Positions 24,979-33,556 of a stretch of 36,712 bases of DNA are shown in pieces. Origin of the DNA: Actinomycetes bacterium (lineage in GTDB: Bacteria; Actinomycetota; Acidimicrobiia; Acidimicrobiales; Bog-793). Position 1 is the stretch's first letter. Every line of letters begins with the position of its first letter. The notes below the pieces were generated by a model. The model made no database searches. It had not been told where the DNA came from and was given only the letters and a program-made list of their open reading frames with translations. The stretch covers positions 1-36,712 of the forward strand of contig JAJZZB010000016.1 in the NCBI GenBank assembly GCA_021797795.1, written 5' to 3'. A program made the position numbers and the translations under genes.

Positions 24979-25521
24979 GTGCCGGACCGCAAGCTCGTGG
25001 TGCTCGCCGACGACGAGGGCAGGGTCCTCGGCGTGCGGGCGAAGCGGGCCGCCCACGAGCCGCCCGGCGAGTTGCACCTTGCCTTCTCGGTCTTCCTGTT
25101 CCGCCCGGACGGGCGGACGCTCGTGCAGCAGCGGGCGGCCGGCAAGTACCACTTCGCCGGCGCGTGGGCGAACGCCTGCTGCTCGCATCCCGAGCCGGGC
25201 GAGGCGCTCGGTGCCTCGGCGATGAGACGGGTTCGAGAGGAGCTCGGCGTCGACTGCGCGCTCGAGGAGGTCGGCCGCTTCGTCTACCGGGCGGTCGACC
25301 AGTCGAGCGGGCTCGTCGAGCACGAGTACGACCACGTCTTCGTCGGAGCGCTGGACGACGACGCCGCAGACTCGGTCCGGCCCGACCCCGAGGAGGTGCA
25401 GGGGTGGCGCTGGGTCGACCCCGCCGAGGTGGCCGGAGCGGGCGAGGAGGAGGGCTTCGCACCCTGGTTCGCCGAGTCGCTCGGCCTCGCCCTCATGGGG
25501 CGCCAGCGACGACGCGGGTGA
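24979..25521 (+). CDS. idi: isopentenyl-diphosphate delta-isomerase, type 1
   Basis: 180 residues, normal for type 1 Idi. Start GTG 24979 has GGAGG 6-7 bases upstream; the same frame runs far upstream without a start of comparable quality. A Nudix fold is evident: first metal His in ELHLAFSVFLF, catalytic Cys in WANACCSHPEPGE, Nudix-like GASAMRRVREELGV, and catalytic Glu in EHEYDHVF. The enzyme interconverts isopentenyl and dimethylallyl diphosphate for isoprenoid synthesis in the cytoplasm. It is single, divergent from the SCO6745-like gene; its 3' end overlaps the antisense haloalkane dehalogenase remnant by 29 bases. No other isoprenoid genes are nearby. Confidence 0.95.
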   Translation: MPDRKLVVLADDEGRVLGVRAKRAAHEPPGELHLAFSVFLFRPDGRTLVQQRAAGKYHFAGAWANACCSHPEPGEALGASAMRRVREELGVDCALEEVGRFVYRAVDQSSGLVEHEYDHVFVGALDDDAADSVRPDPEEVQGWRWVDPAEVAGAGEEEGFAPWFAESLGLALMGRQRRRG

Positions 25522-26215
25522 CGATCTCCGCCAGCTGCTGAGGGCGGTCCTCCTGGAGGAAGTGGCCGGCGCCCACGAGCCTCGGGTGTCCGAGCCCTCG
25601 GGCGCCGGGCACCTTCTCGAGAAAGACCCGATCGCCGCCGGTGATCGGGTCGGAGTCGGAGAACACGCAGAGCAAGGGCCGCTCCGAGGTCTCCGGGGCC
25701 GGGTCGTGTGGGCGCGTGGGACGAGGGCGGGGAGCCTCCGGGCGCCCTTCTTGTGGCACTCGTCGGGAAGGGCACCTCGTAGCCCGAGCGGACCCTGGGT
25801 CGAGCTCGGTCGTGCATCCCCCGGCGACGATCCGGCCGATCGGGAGGATCGTCGCCCCTGGCTGATGCGCTGCCAGCGGACGGAGCCCTCGCTCATCGGC
25901 TGGTCCCCCGCAGGCCGGTATCGGCGGCGGCGACCCGCCAGGAGCGCTCGGGATGCGACGCCACCAGCCGGAGGCCGATGAGGCCGCCCCGGTCCTGGCA
26001 GACGAGGGTGAGCCCGTCGAGGCCGAGGTCGTCGAAGAGGAGCGCGCCCGTCCAGGCGGCGTGGCTTGCGTAGGTGTGGTCGCCCCGGCGCGAGCCGGCT
26101 GCGACGAGGACCGGTGCCACGTGGCCGCAGAGGAAGCCCCCAGGACCTCCCACCGTGCATGAGAGGACGATCTCGCCCTCTCCCGGTCCCTCGTCGAGGA
26201 AGCGGACCCGTGCCG
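25493..26215 (-). pseudogene. decayed haloalkane dehalogenase (alpha/beta hydrolase)
   Basis: Pieces of one haloalkane dehalogenase lie in order but in different frames. Near 26200 is VRFLDEGPGEGE; at 25893-26153 come HVAPVLVAAG, DHTYASHAAWTGALLFDDL and LVCQDRGGLIGLRLVASHPE. After a frameshift at the C-run 25905-25909 comes GDQPMSEGSVRWQRIS. Near 25770 another shift separates GYEVPFP from DECHKKGARRLPALVP. A last shift leads to LLCVFSDSDPITGGDRVFLE and GHFLQEDRPQQLAEIV. The region that normally reads GFGRSDKP is deleted, and the nucleophile context is CQDRGG where active enzymes have CQDWGG, so the halide-binding Trp is lost. The remnant starts ~35 bases after the TetR gene on the same strand, suggesting a former regulator-enzyme pair. 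Confidence 0.85.
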
Positions 26216-26248
26216 GGCCCCAACCTGGGGTGGGTCTCTGTCGGCCCT

Positions 26249-26902
26249 CTAGCGGGCGCGGCGGCCGGTGTGCCTGGCGATGGCGGCCAGCATCAGGTCG
26301 CTCGTCACCTTGCGCGACCGCTCGGCCGAGGCTCCCATCTGGTGGCGGAGCGCCTCCCAGGTGGACCAGCTCGTGACGAGCTCGAGCTCGTCCAACAGCA
26401 GCGAGCGCTCCCGCGCCGCCTTTTTCAGCTCGGGGGCGAAGACGTCGGCCAGCTGGGACCGCCCGACGCGGTTGGCCTCGTCCACCACGCGGGCGATGGA
26501 CTCGTGCGCGCTCGCCAGGCGGACGGCGACCCGGCGCACCGGCGTGATCTCCTCGTACATCTTCGAACGGAGCCGGACGATGGCGCCGACGCGCTTGTCG
26601 AGCTCCTTCATGTCGGGCCGGGGAGTCAGGTAGCCCTCGAGGATCGGGCGCTGGCGCGTGGCGGCCGCCAGGAAGAGCGTGTCGAGGTCGGCGAAGTGAC
26701 GAAAGACCGTCCGTTCGGAGACGCCGGCCCGCTCGGCAACCTCGGCCGCGCCGGGGATGGGGCCGCCGCCCTGCTCGCGGATGATCTCGAGGACCGCGGA
26801 GACGACCGATTCCCGGTTGCGCTCGGCGCGCAACCGGCGACCGTCCGACAGCTCCTCTCCGTCCTGCGAAGGACGTACAGCGGTGGCAGGCGTAGGGATC
26901 AC
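26249..26902 (-). CDS. TetR-family transcriptional regulator
   Basis: 217 residues from ATG 26902. Residues ~25-85 are a TetR helix-turn-helix domain: the first helix has NRESVVSAVLEIIREQG, and the recognition unit is EVAERAGVSERTVFRHFADL followed by DTLFLAAA. The C-terminal ~130 residues are helical and variable, as usual for the ligand-binding part. The ligand is unknown. The gene lies directly upstream of the broken haloalkane dehalogenase on the same strand, so it may have controlled that gene. It also lies downstream of the MarR-DHA2 pair. An imperfect inverted repeat at 26943-26969 is a candidate autoregulatory site. Confidence 0.9.
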   Translation of the reverse strand: MIPTPATAVRPSQDGEELSDGRRLRAERNRESVVSAVLEIIREQGGGPIPGAAEVAERAGVSERTVFRHFADLDTLFLAAATRQRPILEGYLTPRPDMKELDKRVGAIVRLRSKMYEEITPVRRVAVRLASAHESIARVVDEANRVGRSQLADVFAPELKKAARERSLLLDELELVTSWSTWEALRHQMGASAERSRKVTSDLMLAAIARHTGRRAR

Positions 26903-26942
26903 CCCTTCGTGTCAGGCCGGACTGACCGGCACCCGAGCCGAC

Positions 26943-26969
26943 AGCTTATCGTGCGCGCGAGCACAAGCT
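26943..26969. repeat. imperfect inverted repeat upstream of the TetR gene
   Basis: AGCTT-ATC-GTGC, a 6-base centre, then GCAC-AAGCT: nine paired bases interrupted by a 3-base bulge, 41 bases upstream of the TetR start. Candidate TetR operator, or a terminator-like structure after the DHA2 gene. Confidence 0.3.
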
Positions 26970-27035
26970 CGCAGTAGCGCCGGTCGGCTGACAGTTTTCT
27001 CACGCCGCCGGGCGACCCTCGCCTGGCGGGCCTGC

Positions 27036-28691
27036 TCACAGCACAAGGGGCTCGGCGGCCTTCTGGTCCGGATCGGCGGCGGCGTGGCGCGTCCTCGTGC
27101 CGACGGTCGAGCGGAGCTTGATCTCGGGCAGGAACAGGGCGAAGACGAAGCCGAGGAAGGTGATCGGCGCCGCCACGATGAACACGGTGTCGATGGAGTG
27201 GACGTAGGCCTGCACCGCGGCGGCGTGGATCGTCGTCGGCAGCAGCTTCAGGGCCTTCGGGCTGCCGACGATGAGCTGGCTGATCTGCTTGATGTGCGGC
27301 CGGGCCGGGGCGGGAAGCGCCCGGAGGAGGTTGCCGGTCAGCCGGTCGGTCAGCACGGCGCCGAGGATGGCGGTCCCGAAGGCGCCCCCCATCGAGCGGA
27401 AGAAGCTGCCGAGCGAGGTGGCCGTGCCGAGGTCCTTGTAGTCCACGCCGTTCTGGACCGCCAGCACGAGAACCTGCATGACGAGGCCGATCCCGACCCC
27501 GAGGATGAAGAGGAGCAGCGAGATCTCGAGGTCGCTCGAGGTGGGGCTGAGCAGCGAGAGGAGCGCCATCCCGGCTGTCGTGACGGCCGTGCCGAGGACC
27601 GGGAAGATCTTGTAGCGGCCCCGGCGCGAGATGAGCTGGCCGCTCAGGATGGACGACCCGAGCAGGCCCACCATGAGCGGCAGCAGCTCGAGGCCCGACA
27701 CGGTCGGGGTCACGCCCTTCACCACCTGGAGGTAGACCGGCAGGTAGATGATGGCACCGAACATGGCGAGGCCGATGATGAACCCGGCCGCGTTGGAGGC
27801 GGTGAACACCCGCTTTCGGAACAGGTACATCGGGACGATCGGCTCGGGAGCCTTCATCTCGCGGAGGACGAACAGCCCGACGAGCAGCACGCCGGCGACG
27901 ATCATCGTGATGATCTGCCAGGAGCCCCACGGGTAGCCGTACCCGTCGGGGGAGCCGCCGAGCGTCGTGACGAGCAGCAGGGCGGACACCCCTCCGACGA
28001 GGAGGAGGGCGCCGAGGTAGTCGATCTTGTGGGTCCGGCGAACGCTGTGGTCCTTCAGCACGATTGTGGTGACCACGAGAGCGGCGGCGCCGATGGGAAG
28101 ATTGATGTAGAAGATCCAGCGCCATGAGATCGACTGGACGAGGAAGCCGCCGATGAGCGGCCCGGCCACGCTCGAGACGCCGAAGACCGCGCCGAAGTAA
28201 CCCTGGTAGCGGCCCCGCTCGAGGGGCGGCACGACGTCGCCGATGATCGACATGGCGAGCACCATGAGCCCGCCCGCTCCGAGCCCCTGCAGGCCGCGGA
28301 AGACGATCAGCTCGTTCATGTTCTGGCTGAGGCCGGCGAGGGCCGAGGCGGCGAGGAAGAGGACGATCGAGAACTGGAAGATCTTCTTGCGGCCCCAGAG
28401 GTCCGAGATCTTCCCGTAGAGCGGCGCCGATGCCGTCGAGGTGAGCAGGTAGGCGGTGACCACCCACGTCAGGCGGTTCAGCCCGTGGAAGTCGCCGGCG
28501 ATCGTCGGCAGCGCCGTGGCGACGACCGACTGGTCCAGCGCGGCGAGGAAGAGGCCGAGCATGAGGCCGGAGAAGACGGTGAGCACCTGGCGGTGGCTGA
28601 GGGGAGCCTCGTCGACGGCCGCCATCGAGTGGAGGTCGTCGCCTGCCGGCGCGGGGACGGCGGTCTTCGGGCCGTCCTGGTCGTCTCTCAT
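27036..28691 (-). CDS. DHA2-family (EmrB/QacA-like) drug efflux MFS transporter
   Basis: 551 residues, the usual size of a 14-helix DHA2 exporter. After a ~35-residue hydrophilic N-terminus, helix 1 carries the family motif LDQSVVATALPTI. Motif A lies in GKISDLWGRKKIF, and motif C-like Gly/Pro residues occur in GVSSVAGPLIGGFLV. The second half has the usual long loop with arginines and a final DRLTGNLLRAL segment, ending in a basic cytoplasmic tail. Such pumps export cationic drugs and other toxic compounds by proton antiport. The ATG overlaps the MarR stop (ATGA, 28688-28691), so the two are translated together and the pump is most likely under MarR control. Confidence 0.95.
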   Translation of the reverse strand: MRDDQDGPKTAVPAPAGDDLHSMAAVDEAPLSHRQVLTVFSGLMLGLFLAALDQSVVATALPTIAGDFHGLNRLTWVVTAYLLTSTASAPLYGKISDLWGRKKIFQFSIVLFLAASALAGLSQNMNELIVFRGLQGLGAGGLMVLAMSIIGDVVPPLERGRYQGYFGAVFGVSSVAGPLIGGFLVQSISWRWIFYINLPIGAAALVVTTIVLKDHSVRRTHKIDYLGALLLVGGVSALLLVTTLGGSPDGYGYPWGSWQIITMIVAGVLLVGLFVLREMKAPEPIVPMYLFRKRVFTASNAAGFIIGLAMFGAIIYLPVYLQVVKGVTPTVSGLELLPLMVGLLGSSILSGQLISRRGRYKIFPVLGTAVTTAGMALLSLLSPTSSDLEISLLLFILGVGIGLVMQVLVLAVQNGVDYKDLGTATSLGSFFRSMGGAFGTAILGAVLTDRLTGNLLRALPAPARPHIKQISQLIVGSPKALKLLPTTIHAAAVQAYVHSIDTVFIVAAPITFLGFVFALFLPEIKLRSTVGTRTRHAAADPDQKAAEPLVL

Positions 28692-29185
28692 CGTCTCTCT
28701 CCGTCGTGCTCGGTGGCGTCGTCGTGGGAAAAGGAGGCGGGAGGCGCGTCCCGCAGGGTCTCGAGGATGTCGACGAGCTGGGCCAGCTGCTCGTCGCTGA
28801 GGGCGCTCAGCATGCGCGAGGTGCGCCGGGCGGCGGCCCTCTCGACGCCCTCGACGAGGGCGCTGCCCTCCTCGGTGAGCGAGAGGAGCACGAGGCGGCG
28901 GTCGCCCGGGTCGGCCAACCGCTCGACGAGGCCCTGGCGGACGAGCCGGTCGGCGGTGGCGGTCGCCGAGCTCTCCCCGACGCCGAGCACCCGGGCGATC
29001 TCCCGCATGGGATGCGGCCCCTGGCGCAGGTGCTCGAGGACCGACAGCTGGTGGATCGTCACGTGGTGCAGGTCGTCGCGCAGCTGGCGCGTCATCTCCT
29101 CGTCGAGCCGGCGGTGCATCGCCGGCCGCAGAGCGAAGAAGCGCTGGACGAGCTCGGTGCGGCTGAGCCTGACCCCGACCGTCAT
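28688..29185 (-). CDS. MarR-family transcriptional regulator
   Basis: 165 residues from ATG 29185, with GAGG 6 bases upstream. A winged helix-turn-helix of MarR type: helix LSVLEHLRQGPHPMREIARV, recognition segment GVGESSATATADRLVRQGLV, and wing with the DxR motif (LADPGDRRLVLLSLTEEG). N- and C-terminal helices for dimerisation are present. MarR proteins usually repress their own operon and release DNA on binding phenolic or drug ligands. The downstream efflux pump gene, coupled by a 4-base overlap, is the expected target. An inverted repeat with TTTCG/CGAAA arms lies 33 bases upstream of the start. Confidence 0.93.
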   Translation of the reverse strand: MTVGVRLSRTELVQRFFALRPAMHRRLDEEMTRQLRDDLHHVTIHQLSVLEHLRQGPHPMREIARVLGVGESSATATADRLVRQGLVERLADPGDRRLVLLSLTEEGSALVEGVERAAARRTSRMLSALSDEQLAQLVDILETLRDAPPASFSHDDATEHDGERR

Positions 29186-29217
29186 AGTTGCCTCGTGGAC
29201 ATCACGACCAGCAAACG

Positions 29218-29232
29218 TTTCGCCAGACGAAA
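29218..29232. promoter_or_regulatory. candidate MarR operator
   Basis: TTTCG-CCAGA-CGAAA forms a short palindrome in an unusually AT-rich patch (29214-29236) just upstream of the marR-type gene, where a self-repressing MarR would bind and where the promoter must lie. Confidence 0.45.
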
Positions 29233-29259
29233 TATTCCCCTGTCGAGGTTCCTGCGGCT

Positions 29260-29283
29260 CGCCGGGCTCAGAGGAGCCCGGCG
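29260..29283 (-). terminator. GC-rich hairpin terminator at the end of the acetoacetyl-CoA synthetase gene
   Basis: CGCCGGGCTC, loop AGAG, GAGCCCGGCG: a perfect 10-bp stem that includes the TGA stop at 29268-29270. There is no U-tract; hairpins without one are common in high-GC actinobacteria. It would separate this operon from the MarR-pump operon on the same strand. Confidence 0.6.
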
Positions 29284-31214
29284 TCGGTGAGCGCCGCCAG
29301 CACCTCCTCGAGGGCGGCCGGGTCGGCGAGCGAGTCGGCCGACACAGCCGTGTCCGGGGCGGCGCCGAGCACGATGCGCCGGATCGGCACCTCGACCTTC
29401 TTGCCGTTCAAGGTGCGGGGGAGCGCCCGGGCGACGAGCACGCGGTCGGGGACGTGGCGGGGGGAGACCTGCTCGCGAAGGGCCGCCTTGACCTTCTGCT
29501 CGATCGTCTCGACCGAGGCTCCGCCGGCCGGCACCACGAACAGGATCAGCTCGCCCTCGCGGCCGAGCTCGGTCGTGTCGACGACGAGGCTGTCGGCCAC
29601 CTCGTCGATCGCCTCCACGACCCGGTAGAACTCAGCCGTCCCCATGCGCACGCCGCCCCGGTTCAAGGTGGCGTCCGAGCGGCCGTAGACGACGAAGCCG
29701 CCCCGCCCCGTCTGTTTCACCCAGTCCCCGTGCCGCCAGACGCCCGGCCAGGTGTCGAAGTAGGCGGCATGCAGGCGGCTGCCGTCGTCGTCGCCCCACA
29801 GGCTGATCGGCATCGACGGCATGGGCCTCGTGATGACGAGCTCGCCCACCTCCCCGACGAGCGGCTCGCCCTCGGCGGAGTAGGCCTCGACCTTGGCGCC
29901 GAGGGCGGCGCACTGCAGCTCGCCGGCGTGCACCGCCAGCCAGGGGCAGCCGGTGAGGAAGGCGGTGCAGACGTCGGTGCCGCCCGAGACCGAGCTGACG
30001 AGGATGTCGTCCCCGACGGCCAGCGAGGCCCAGGCGAAGCCCTCCGGCGACAGGGGCGCGCCCGTCGAGCCGATCGTCCGGACCCATGAGAGGTCGAGCT
30101 CCTCGCGCGGCCACAGCCCCTGCTTCCGGCAGCTGTCGAGGAACGGGGCGCTCGTTCCGAAGTACGACACCTGCTCACGCGCCGCCATCCTCCACATCGC
30201 CATCGGGTCGGGGTGGACGGGGCTCCCGTCGTAGAGGACGACCGTGGCGCCGGTGAGGAGGCCGCCGACGAGGAGGTTCCACATCATCCAGCCGGTGGTC
30301 GAGAACCAGAAGAAGCGCTCGCCCGGCCCGAGGTCGCAGTGCAGCAGGAGCGCCTTCAGGTGCTCGAGGACGATGCCGCCGTGGCTCTGGACGATCGCCT
30401 TCGGCAGGCCGGTCGTGCCCGAGGAGTACAGGATCCACAGCGGATGGGAGAAGGGGACCGCCGTCGGGGCGAGCTCGGCCTGCTGTCCGCCCGCCGCCAT
30501 CAGGGAGTCGAAGGAGGTGAGGACGGTCGAGCCGAGCCGGGCACGAAGCGCCTCGAGCTTGGCCTCGAGCGGGTAGTCCCGCCCCCCGTAGCGGTAGGAC
30601 CCGACGGCCACGAGCACCTTCGGGGAGATCTGCTCGAAGCGGTCGAGCATCGAGGCGGCGCCGAACTCGGGAGCGCAGCTCGACCAGATGGCTCCGAGGC
30701 TGGCGCTCGCGAGGAAGGAGACGACCGCCGCGATGCCGTTTCCCAGGACGGCCGCCACCCGGTCGCCCCGCCCGACGCCGAGGGCCGCCAGCCCGGCTGC
30801 CGCCCGGGCCACGAGCGAGGTCAGCTCGCCGTAGGAGAGCTCCTGGCGACTGCCGCTCTCGTCGAGGGCCACCACTGCGGGCGAGGAGGGGTCGTGACGG
30901 GTGACGGCGTCGAGGTAGTTGAGCTCGGCGCCGACGAACCAGGCGGCACCTTCTGCCGACGGTCGGCCGTCCTCGTCTCTCGCCCGCAGGATCTCGGTCG
31001 CCGCCGAGCGAAGCGGCACCTCGGCGAAGGAGGCGAACGACGACCAGAAGCCGGCCGGGTCCTCGACCGACCAGCGCCACAGCTCGTCGTAGCTCCAGGC
31101 GTGCCGGCCGACCGCCTGCGAGAACGCCGTGAGGCGTGACCGGGCGATGCGCTCCGGCGTCGGCTGGAAGAGGAGGTCGCCCTCTGTGACAAGGAGCGAC
31201 GGCCGCTCGCTCAC
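29268..31214 (-). CDS. aacS: acetoacetyl-CoA synthetase
   Basis: 648 residues, the normal length for acetoacetate-CoA ligase. The N-terminal AcsA-like cap is present (RLTAFSQAVGRHAWSYDELW, VEDPAGFWSSF). ANL-superfamily motifs follow: the P-loop LYSSGTTGLPKAIVQSHGG, WFSTTGWMMWN, the adenylate-binding GSTGAPLSPEGF, SGGTDVC, the hinge region YGRSDATLNRGGVRMGTAEF, and the C-terminal catalytic Lys in RTLNGKKVEVPIRRI. The segment GRSDATLNRGGVRMGTAE is characteristic of this subgroup. The enzyme activates acetoacetate with ATP and CoA, feeding ketone bodies or leucine breakdown products into acetyl-CoA or polymer synthesis. Its GTG start overlaps the upstream quinone-oxidoreductase stop (GTGA, 31211-31214), so the two are translated together. 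Confidence 0.95.
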   Translation of the reverse strand: MSERPSLLVTEGDLLFQPTPERIARSRLTAFSQAVGRHAWSYDELWRWSVEDPAGFWSSFASFAEVPLRSAATEILRARDEDGRPSAEGAAWFVGAELNYLDAVTRHDPSSPAVVALDESGSRQELSYGELTSLVARAAAGLAALGVGRGDRVAAVLGNGIAAVVSFLASASLGAIWSSCAPEFGAASMLDRFEQISPKVLVAVGSYRYGGRDYPLEAKLEALRARLGSTVLTSFDSLMAAGGQQAELAPTAVPFSHPLWILYSSGTTGLPKAIVQSHGGIVLEHLKALLLHCDLGPGERFFWFSTTGWMMWNLLVGGLLTGATVVLYDGSPVHPDPMAMWRMAAREQVSYFGTSAPFLDSCRKQGLWPREELDLSWVRTIGSTGAPLSPEGFAWASLAVGDDILVSSVSGGTDVCTAFLTGCPWLAVHAGELQCAALGAKVEAYSAEGEPLVGEVGELVITRPMPSMPISLWGDDDGSRLHAAYFDTWPGVWRHGDWVKQTGRGGFVVYGRSDATLNRGGVRMGTAEFYRVVEAIDEVADSLVVDTTELGREGELILFVVPAGGASVETIEQKVKAALREQVSPRHVPDRVLVARALPRTLNGKKVEVPIRRIVLGAAPDTAVSADSLADPAALEEVLAALTDAGLL

Positions 31215-32167
31215 GGGCTCACCTCGTTGACGAGCACGATCTTGCCGAGCTTGCCGCCGGCGGCGAACCGCTCGTAGGCGCCCTCGGCCTCCTCGAGGCC
31301 GTAGGTGGCGGCGACGGGGACCGACAGCGCTCCCGAGGCGAGGAGGCCGAGCACCTCCTCGGCGAGCGCCCGGGCGGCCTCGGCCTTCTCCTCCACCGAG
31401 CGGCCGCGAAGGGTCGAGCCGCGTACGACCGCCCGCCGCGCCATGAGCTGGCGGGCGTCGAGCTCGGCGGTCGGGCCGGTGCCTCCGACGCCGATGAAGA
31501 CGATCCGTCCCCCGGTCGTGAGCGACCGCAGGTGCAGCGGGAACGAGCCGGCGCCGACCAGCTCGATGACGACGTCGTAGGGGCCGTGGGCCGCCTCCTG
31601 GGCGGGCTCGATCGCCGCCCGGGCGCCGAAGGCCTCGAGGGCGGCGCGCAGCTCCTCGCTGCGGGCGCTCGCGACGACCTCTGCGCCCCGCACCCGCCCG
31701 AGCTGGACGGCGGCCACTCCGACCCCTCCGGCCGCACCGGTGACGAGGAGGCGCTCACCGGCGGCGAGGCCGCATTGGGTGACGAGGGCGTCGTGGGCGG
31801 TCGTGAAGACCTCGGGGAAGCCCCCCGCCTCGGCGGCCGACAGGCCGTCGGGGACGGGCATGGCGACGGCGTCCTCGAGGAGGCAGAGCTCGGCCTGCCC
31901 ACCGCCCGGGACGATCGACATCACCCGGTCGCCCACGCGGTGCGACCTCGTGCCCGGGCCGCAGGCGACCACCCTCCCGGCGCACTCGAGCCCGGGCACG
32001 TCCACCGCCACACCGGGGGGCGGCGGATAGTGACCGGCTCGCTGCAGCAGGTCGGCCCCGTTCAGCCCGGCTGCCTCGACCGCGACGAGGAGCTGGCCGT
32101 CGCCGGGGACGGGATCGGGCCGCTGCTCGACCACGAGGGAACCTTCTTTGATCACGACGGCACGCAC
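31211..32167 (-). CDS. NADPH:quinone oxidoreductase, zinc-independent MDR family
   Basis: 318 residues from GTG 32167; an ATG at 32203 opens the same frame but lies inside a hairpin and before the promoter. Starts MRAVVIKEGSLVVEQRPDP and continues with the QOR motif NGADLLQRAGHYPPPPG. It has a nucleotide-binding Rossmann motif VTGAAGGVGVAAVQLG but no Cys/His zinc ligands, as in the quinone-oxidoreductase/PIG3 subgroup of medium-chain reductases. It would reduce quinones or enones with NADPH in the cytoplasm. It is the first gene of a two-gene operon with acetoacetyl-CoA synthetase, an association that hints at a metabolic rather than purely detoxifying role. Confidence 0.93.
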   Translation of the reverse strand: MRAVVIKEGSLVVEQRPDPVPGDGQLLVAVEAAGLNGADLLQRAGHYPPPPGVAVDVPGLECAGRVVACGPGTRSHRVGDRVMSIVPGGGQAELCLLEDAVAMPVPDGLSAAEAGGFPEVFTTAHDALVTQCGLAAGERLLVTGAAGGVGVAAVQLGRVRGAEVVASARSEELRAALEAFGARAAIEPAQEAAHGPYDVVIELVGAGSFPLHLRSLTTGGRIVFIGVGGTGPTAELDARQLMARRAVVRGSTLRGRSVEEKAEAARALAEEVLGLLASGALSVPVAATYGLEEAEGAYERFAAGGKLGKIVLVNEVSP

Positions 32168-32174
32168 CGGCCCG

Positions 32175-32180
32175 AGGATA
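32175..32180 (-). promoter_or_regulatory. -10 element of a leaderless promoter for the qor-aacS operon
   Basis: On the minus strand TATCCT ends exactly 7 bases before the GTG at 32167, as before the ndh gene, so transcription should start at the start codon. No ribosome site is present, and none is needed. Confidence 0.5.
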
Positions 32181-32189
32181 GGGTCCGAG

Positions 32190-32217
32190 GTTCCCGGCCG
32201 CACGGGAGGCCGGGAAC
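32190..32217 (-). terminator. hairpin terminator of the NlpC/P60 gene
   Basis: GTTCCCGGCC, an 8-base loop, GGCCGGGAAC: a perfect 10-bp stem beginning 7 bases after the NlpC/P60 stop codon and ending just before the promoter of the next minus-strand gene. No U-tract. Confidence 0.65.
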
Positions 32218-32224
32218 GCAGTCG

Positions 32225-33391
32225 TCAGGGCTGGCCGGCTCCGTAGGCGCCGGAGGGGATCGGCGTGTACATCACGTTCGTGCCGGTCTGCTCGGCCTGG
32301 ATCACGGTGTCGGCGCCGTAGGGCCCCGAGCCGACGTACATGACGACGTGGTACAGGTAGCTCGAGTTGCCGTAGAAGATGAGGTCGCCCGGCCGGAGCT
32401 CGGACAGCGAGACGTGCTGGACCTCGTAGTACTGCTCGGTGGCGCCGTGCGCCAGGCTCACGCCGGCCTGGGCCCACGCCCACATCGTGAGCCCGGAGCA
32501 GTCGAACCCGACACCGGGCGTGGCGCCGCCCCAGACGTAGGGGACTCCGAGCTGGGACTCCGCTGCCCGCACGGCGACGGCGCCGGACCCGCCGCCCGCC
32601 ACAGGTGGCGTCGGGGGAGCGGCCGCCACCTGCTGCTGCTTGGCGAGCGCGGCGGCCTGGGCTGCCGCCTCGGCCTGGAGCTGGCGCTGGTGCTCGGCGG
32701 CGGCGACGGCCTGGGCGAGGCTGCCTTTCACGCTCGAGAGCTGGCGCTCGAGCTCGTTCGTGAGCCGGACGGCGAGCGCTCGTTCGCCGGCGATGGCGAC
32801 CTCGGCCCTTGCTGCCGCCCGCTCGTCGCTGCGGAGTGCTCGCCGCCTGCCGGCGAGGCGGTGCTCGGCCAGGGTCACACCCGCCTCCGCCTCGTTCAAG
32901 TTGCCAGCAGCCGCCTGCATGTAGGTCTGCTGCATCGGCAGCTGCTTCGAGCTCGAGCTCAGGAGAACCGACAGCCCGGATGACGTCCCGGCGTTGACGT
33001 AGGCGTCGATGGCGACGGTGCGAAGGCGTGCCTTGTCGGCCGCCAGCGTGCGGGCCTCCGTGGCGATGGCCGTCGTCGCCTTCTTCACCGCTGTCCCGAG
33101 GGAGGCGACCCGCAGGCGCGCCTGGTTGTAGCCCTCGTCGAGGACGTTCAGCTTGGCGTAGTCGGTCTGGATCTGGGTCGCGAGCACGTCCGCCCGCTGC
33201 TGGAGCGAGCCGACCGTGTCGGCGCCGGCGACCGTGCTCGGAATGGCGGCGGGGACGATGACGGCGACGAGCAACGAGGCGGTCGACAGGGCGGCAACCC
33301 CGGCGCGTCGTGTGCGCCGACCGACCAAGCCGACGAAGCGGGCCGGTCGAGGTCTCCGTGCGGCCGCGAGGTTTCCCTCAGCAAGTCTCAC
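32225..33391 (-). CDS. NlpC/P60 family peptidoglycan endopeptidase with coiled-coil N-terminus
   Basis: 388 residues. A basic start and a hydrophobic segment (31-55, ending STVAGADT) form a signal peptide. Residues ~60-255 are a long coiled coil rich in Ala/Glu/Gln, of the kind that holds RipA/CwlO-type hydrolases inactive until an activator binds. A Pro/Gly linker (256-270) leads to the NlpC/P60 domain (271-388): Cys298 in GFDCSGL, His348 in LYHVVMYVG, and Gln365 (IQAEQTG) where many members have a third His. It should cut peptide stems of peptidoglycan outside the cell, during division or growth. Start GTG 33391; promoter and terminator lie on either side, so it is monocistronic. Confidence 0.93.
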   Translation of the reverse strand: MRLAEGNLAAARRPRPARFVGLVGRRTRRAGVAALSTASLLVAVIVPAAIPSTVAGADTVGSLQQRADVLATQIQTDYAKLNVLDEGYNQARLRVASLGTAVKKATTAIATEARTLAADKARLRTVAIDAYVNAGTSSGLSVLLSSSSKQLPMQQTYMQAAAGNLNEAEAGVTLAEHRLAGRRRALRSDERAAARAEVAIAGERALAVRLTNELERQLSSVKGSLAQAVAAAEHQRQLQAEAAAQAAALAKQQQVAAAPPTPPVAGGGSGAVAVRAAESQLGVPYVWGGATPGVGFDCSGLTMWAWAQAGVSLAHGATEQYYEVQHVSLSELRPGDLIFYGNSSYLYHVVMYVGSGPYGADTVIQAEQTGTNVMYTPIPSGAYGAGQP

Positions 33392-33402
33392 AATGAGGCG
33401 TC

Positions 33403-33431
33403 AAGCTAGCCAAACCCGTTGTGGGGCGCAA
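33403..33431 (-). promoter_or_regulatory. promoter of the NlpC/P60 gene
   Basis: On the minus strand TTGCGC (33431-33426), a 17-base spacer and TAGCTT (33408-33403) form a good -35/-10 pair, with the -10 ending 11 bases before the GTG start. The leader would be only a few bases, too short for a c-di-AMP riboswitch of the kind found before some cell-wall hydrolase genes. Confidence 0.5.
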
Positions 33432-33550
33432 GAATCGACACAGTACGTCAACCAAGCGTCATGTTCTCGTAATAGCCTGCGCCGGGCCTCACGGGCGGCT
33501 GCGCTCGACCTCCCGGGCGGGCCCACGGCAACCCGGGCCCGCCGCGCCGC

Positions 33551-33556
33551 TACCTT
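33551..33556 (+). promoter_or_regulatory. -10 element of a leaderless promoter for fumC
   Basis: TACCTT ends exactly 7 bases before the ATG at 33564; no Shine-Dalgarno is present. Confidence 0.5.
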
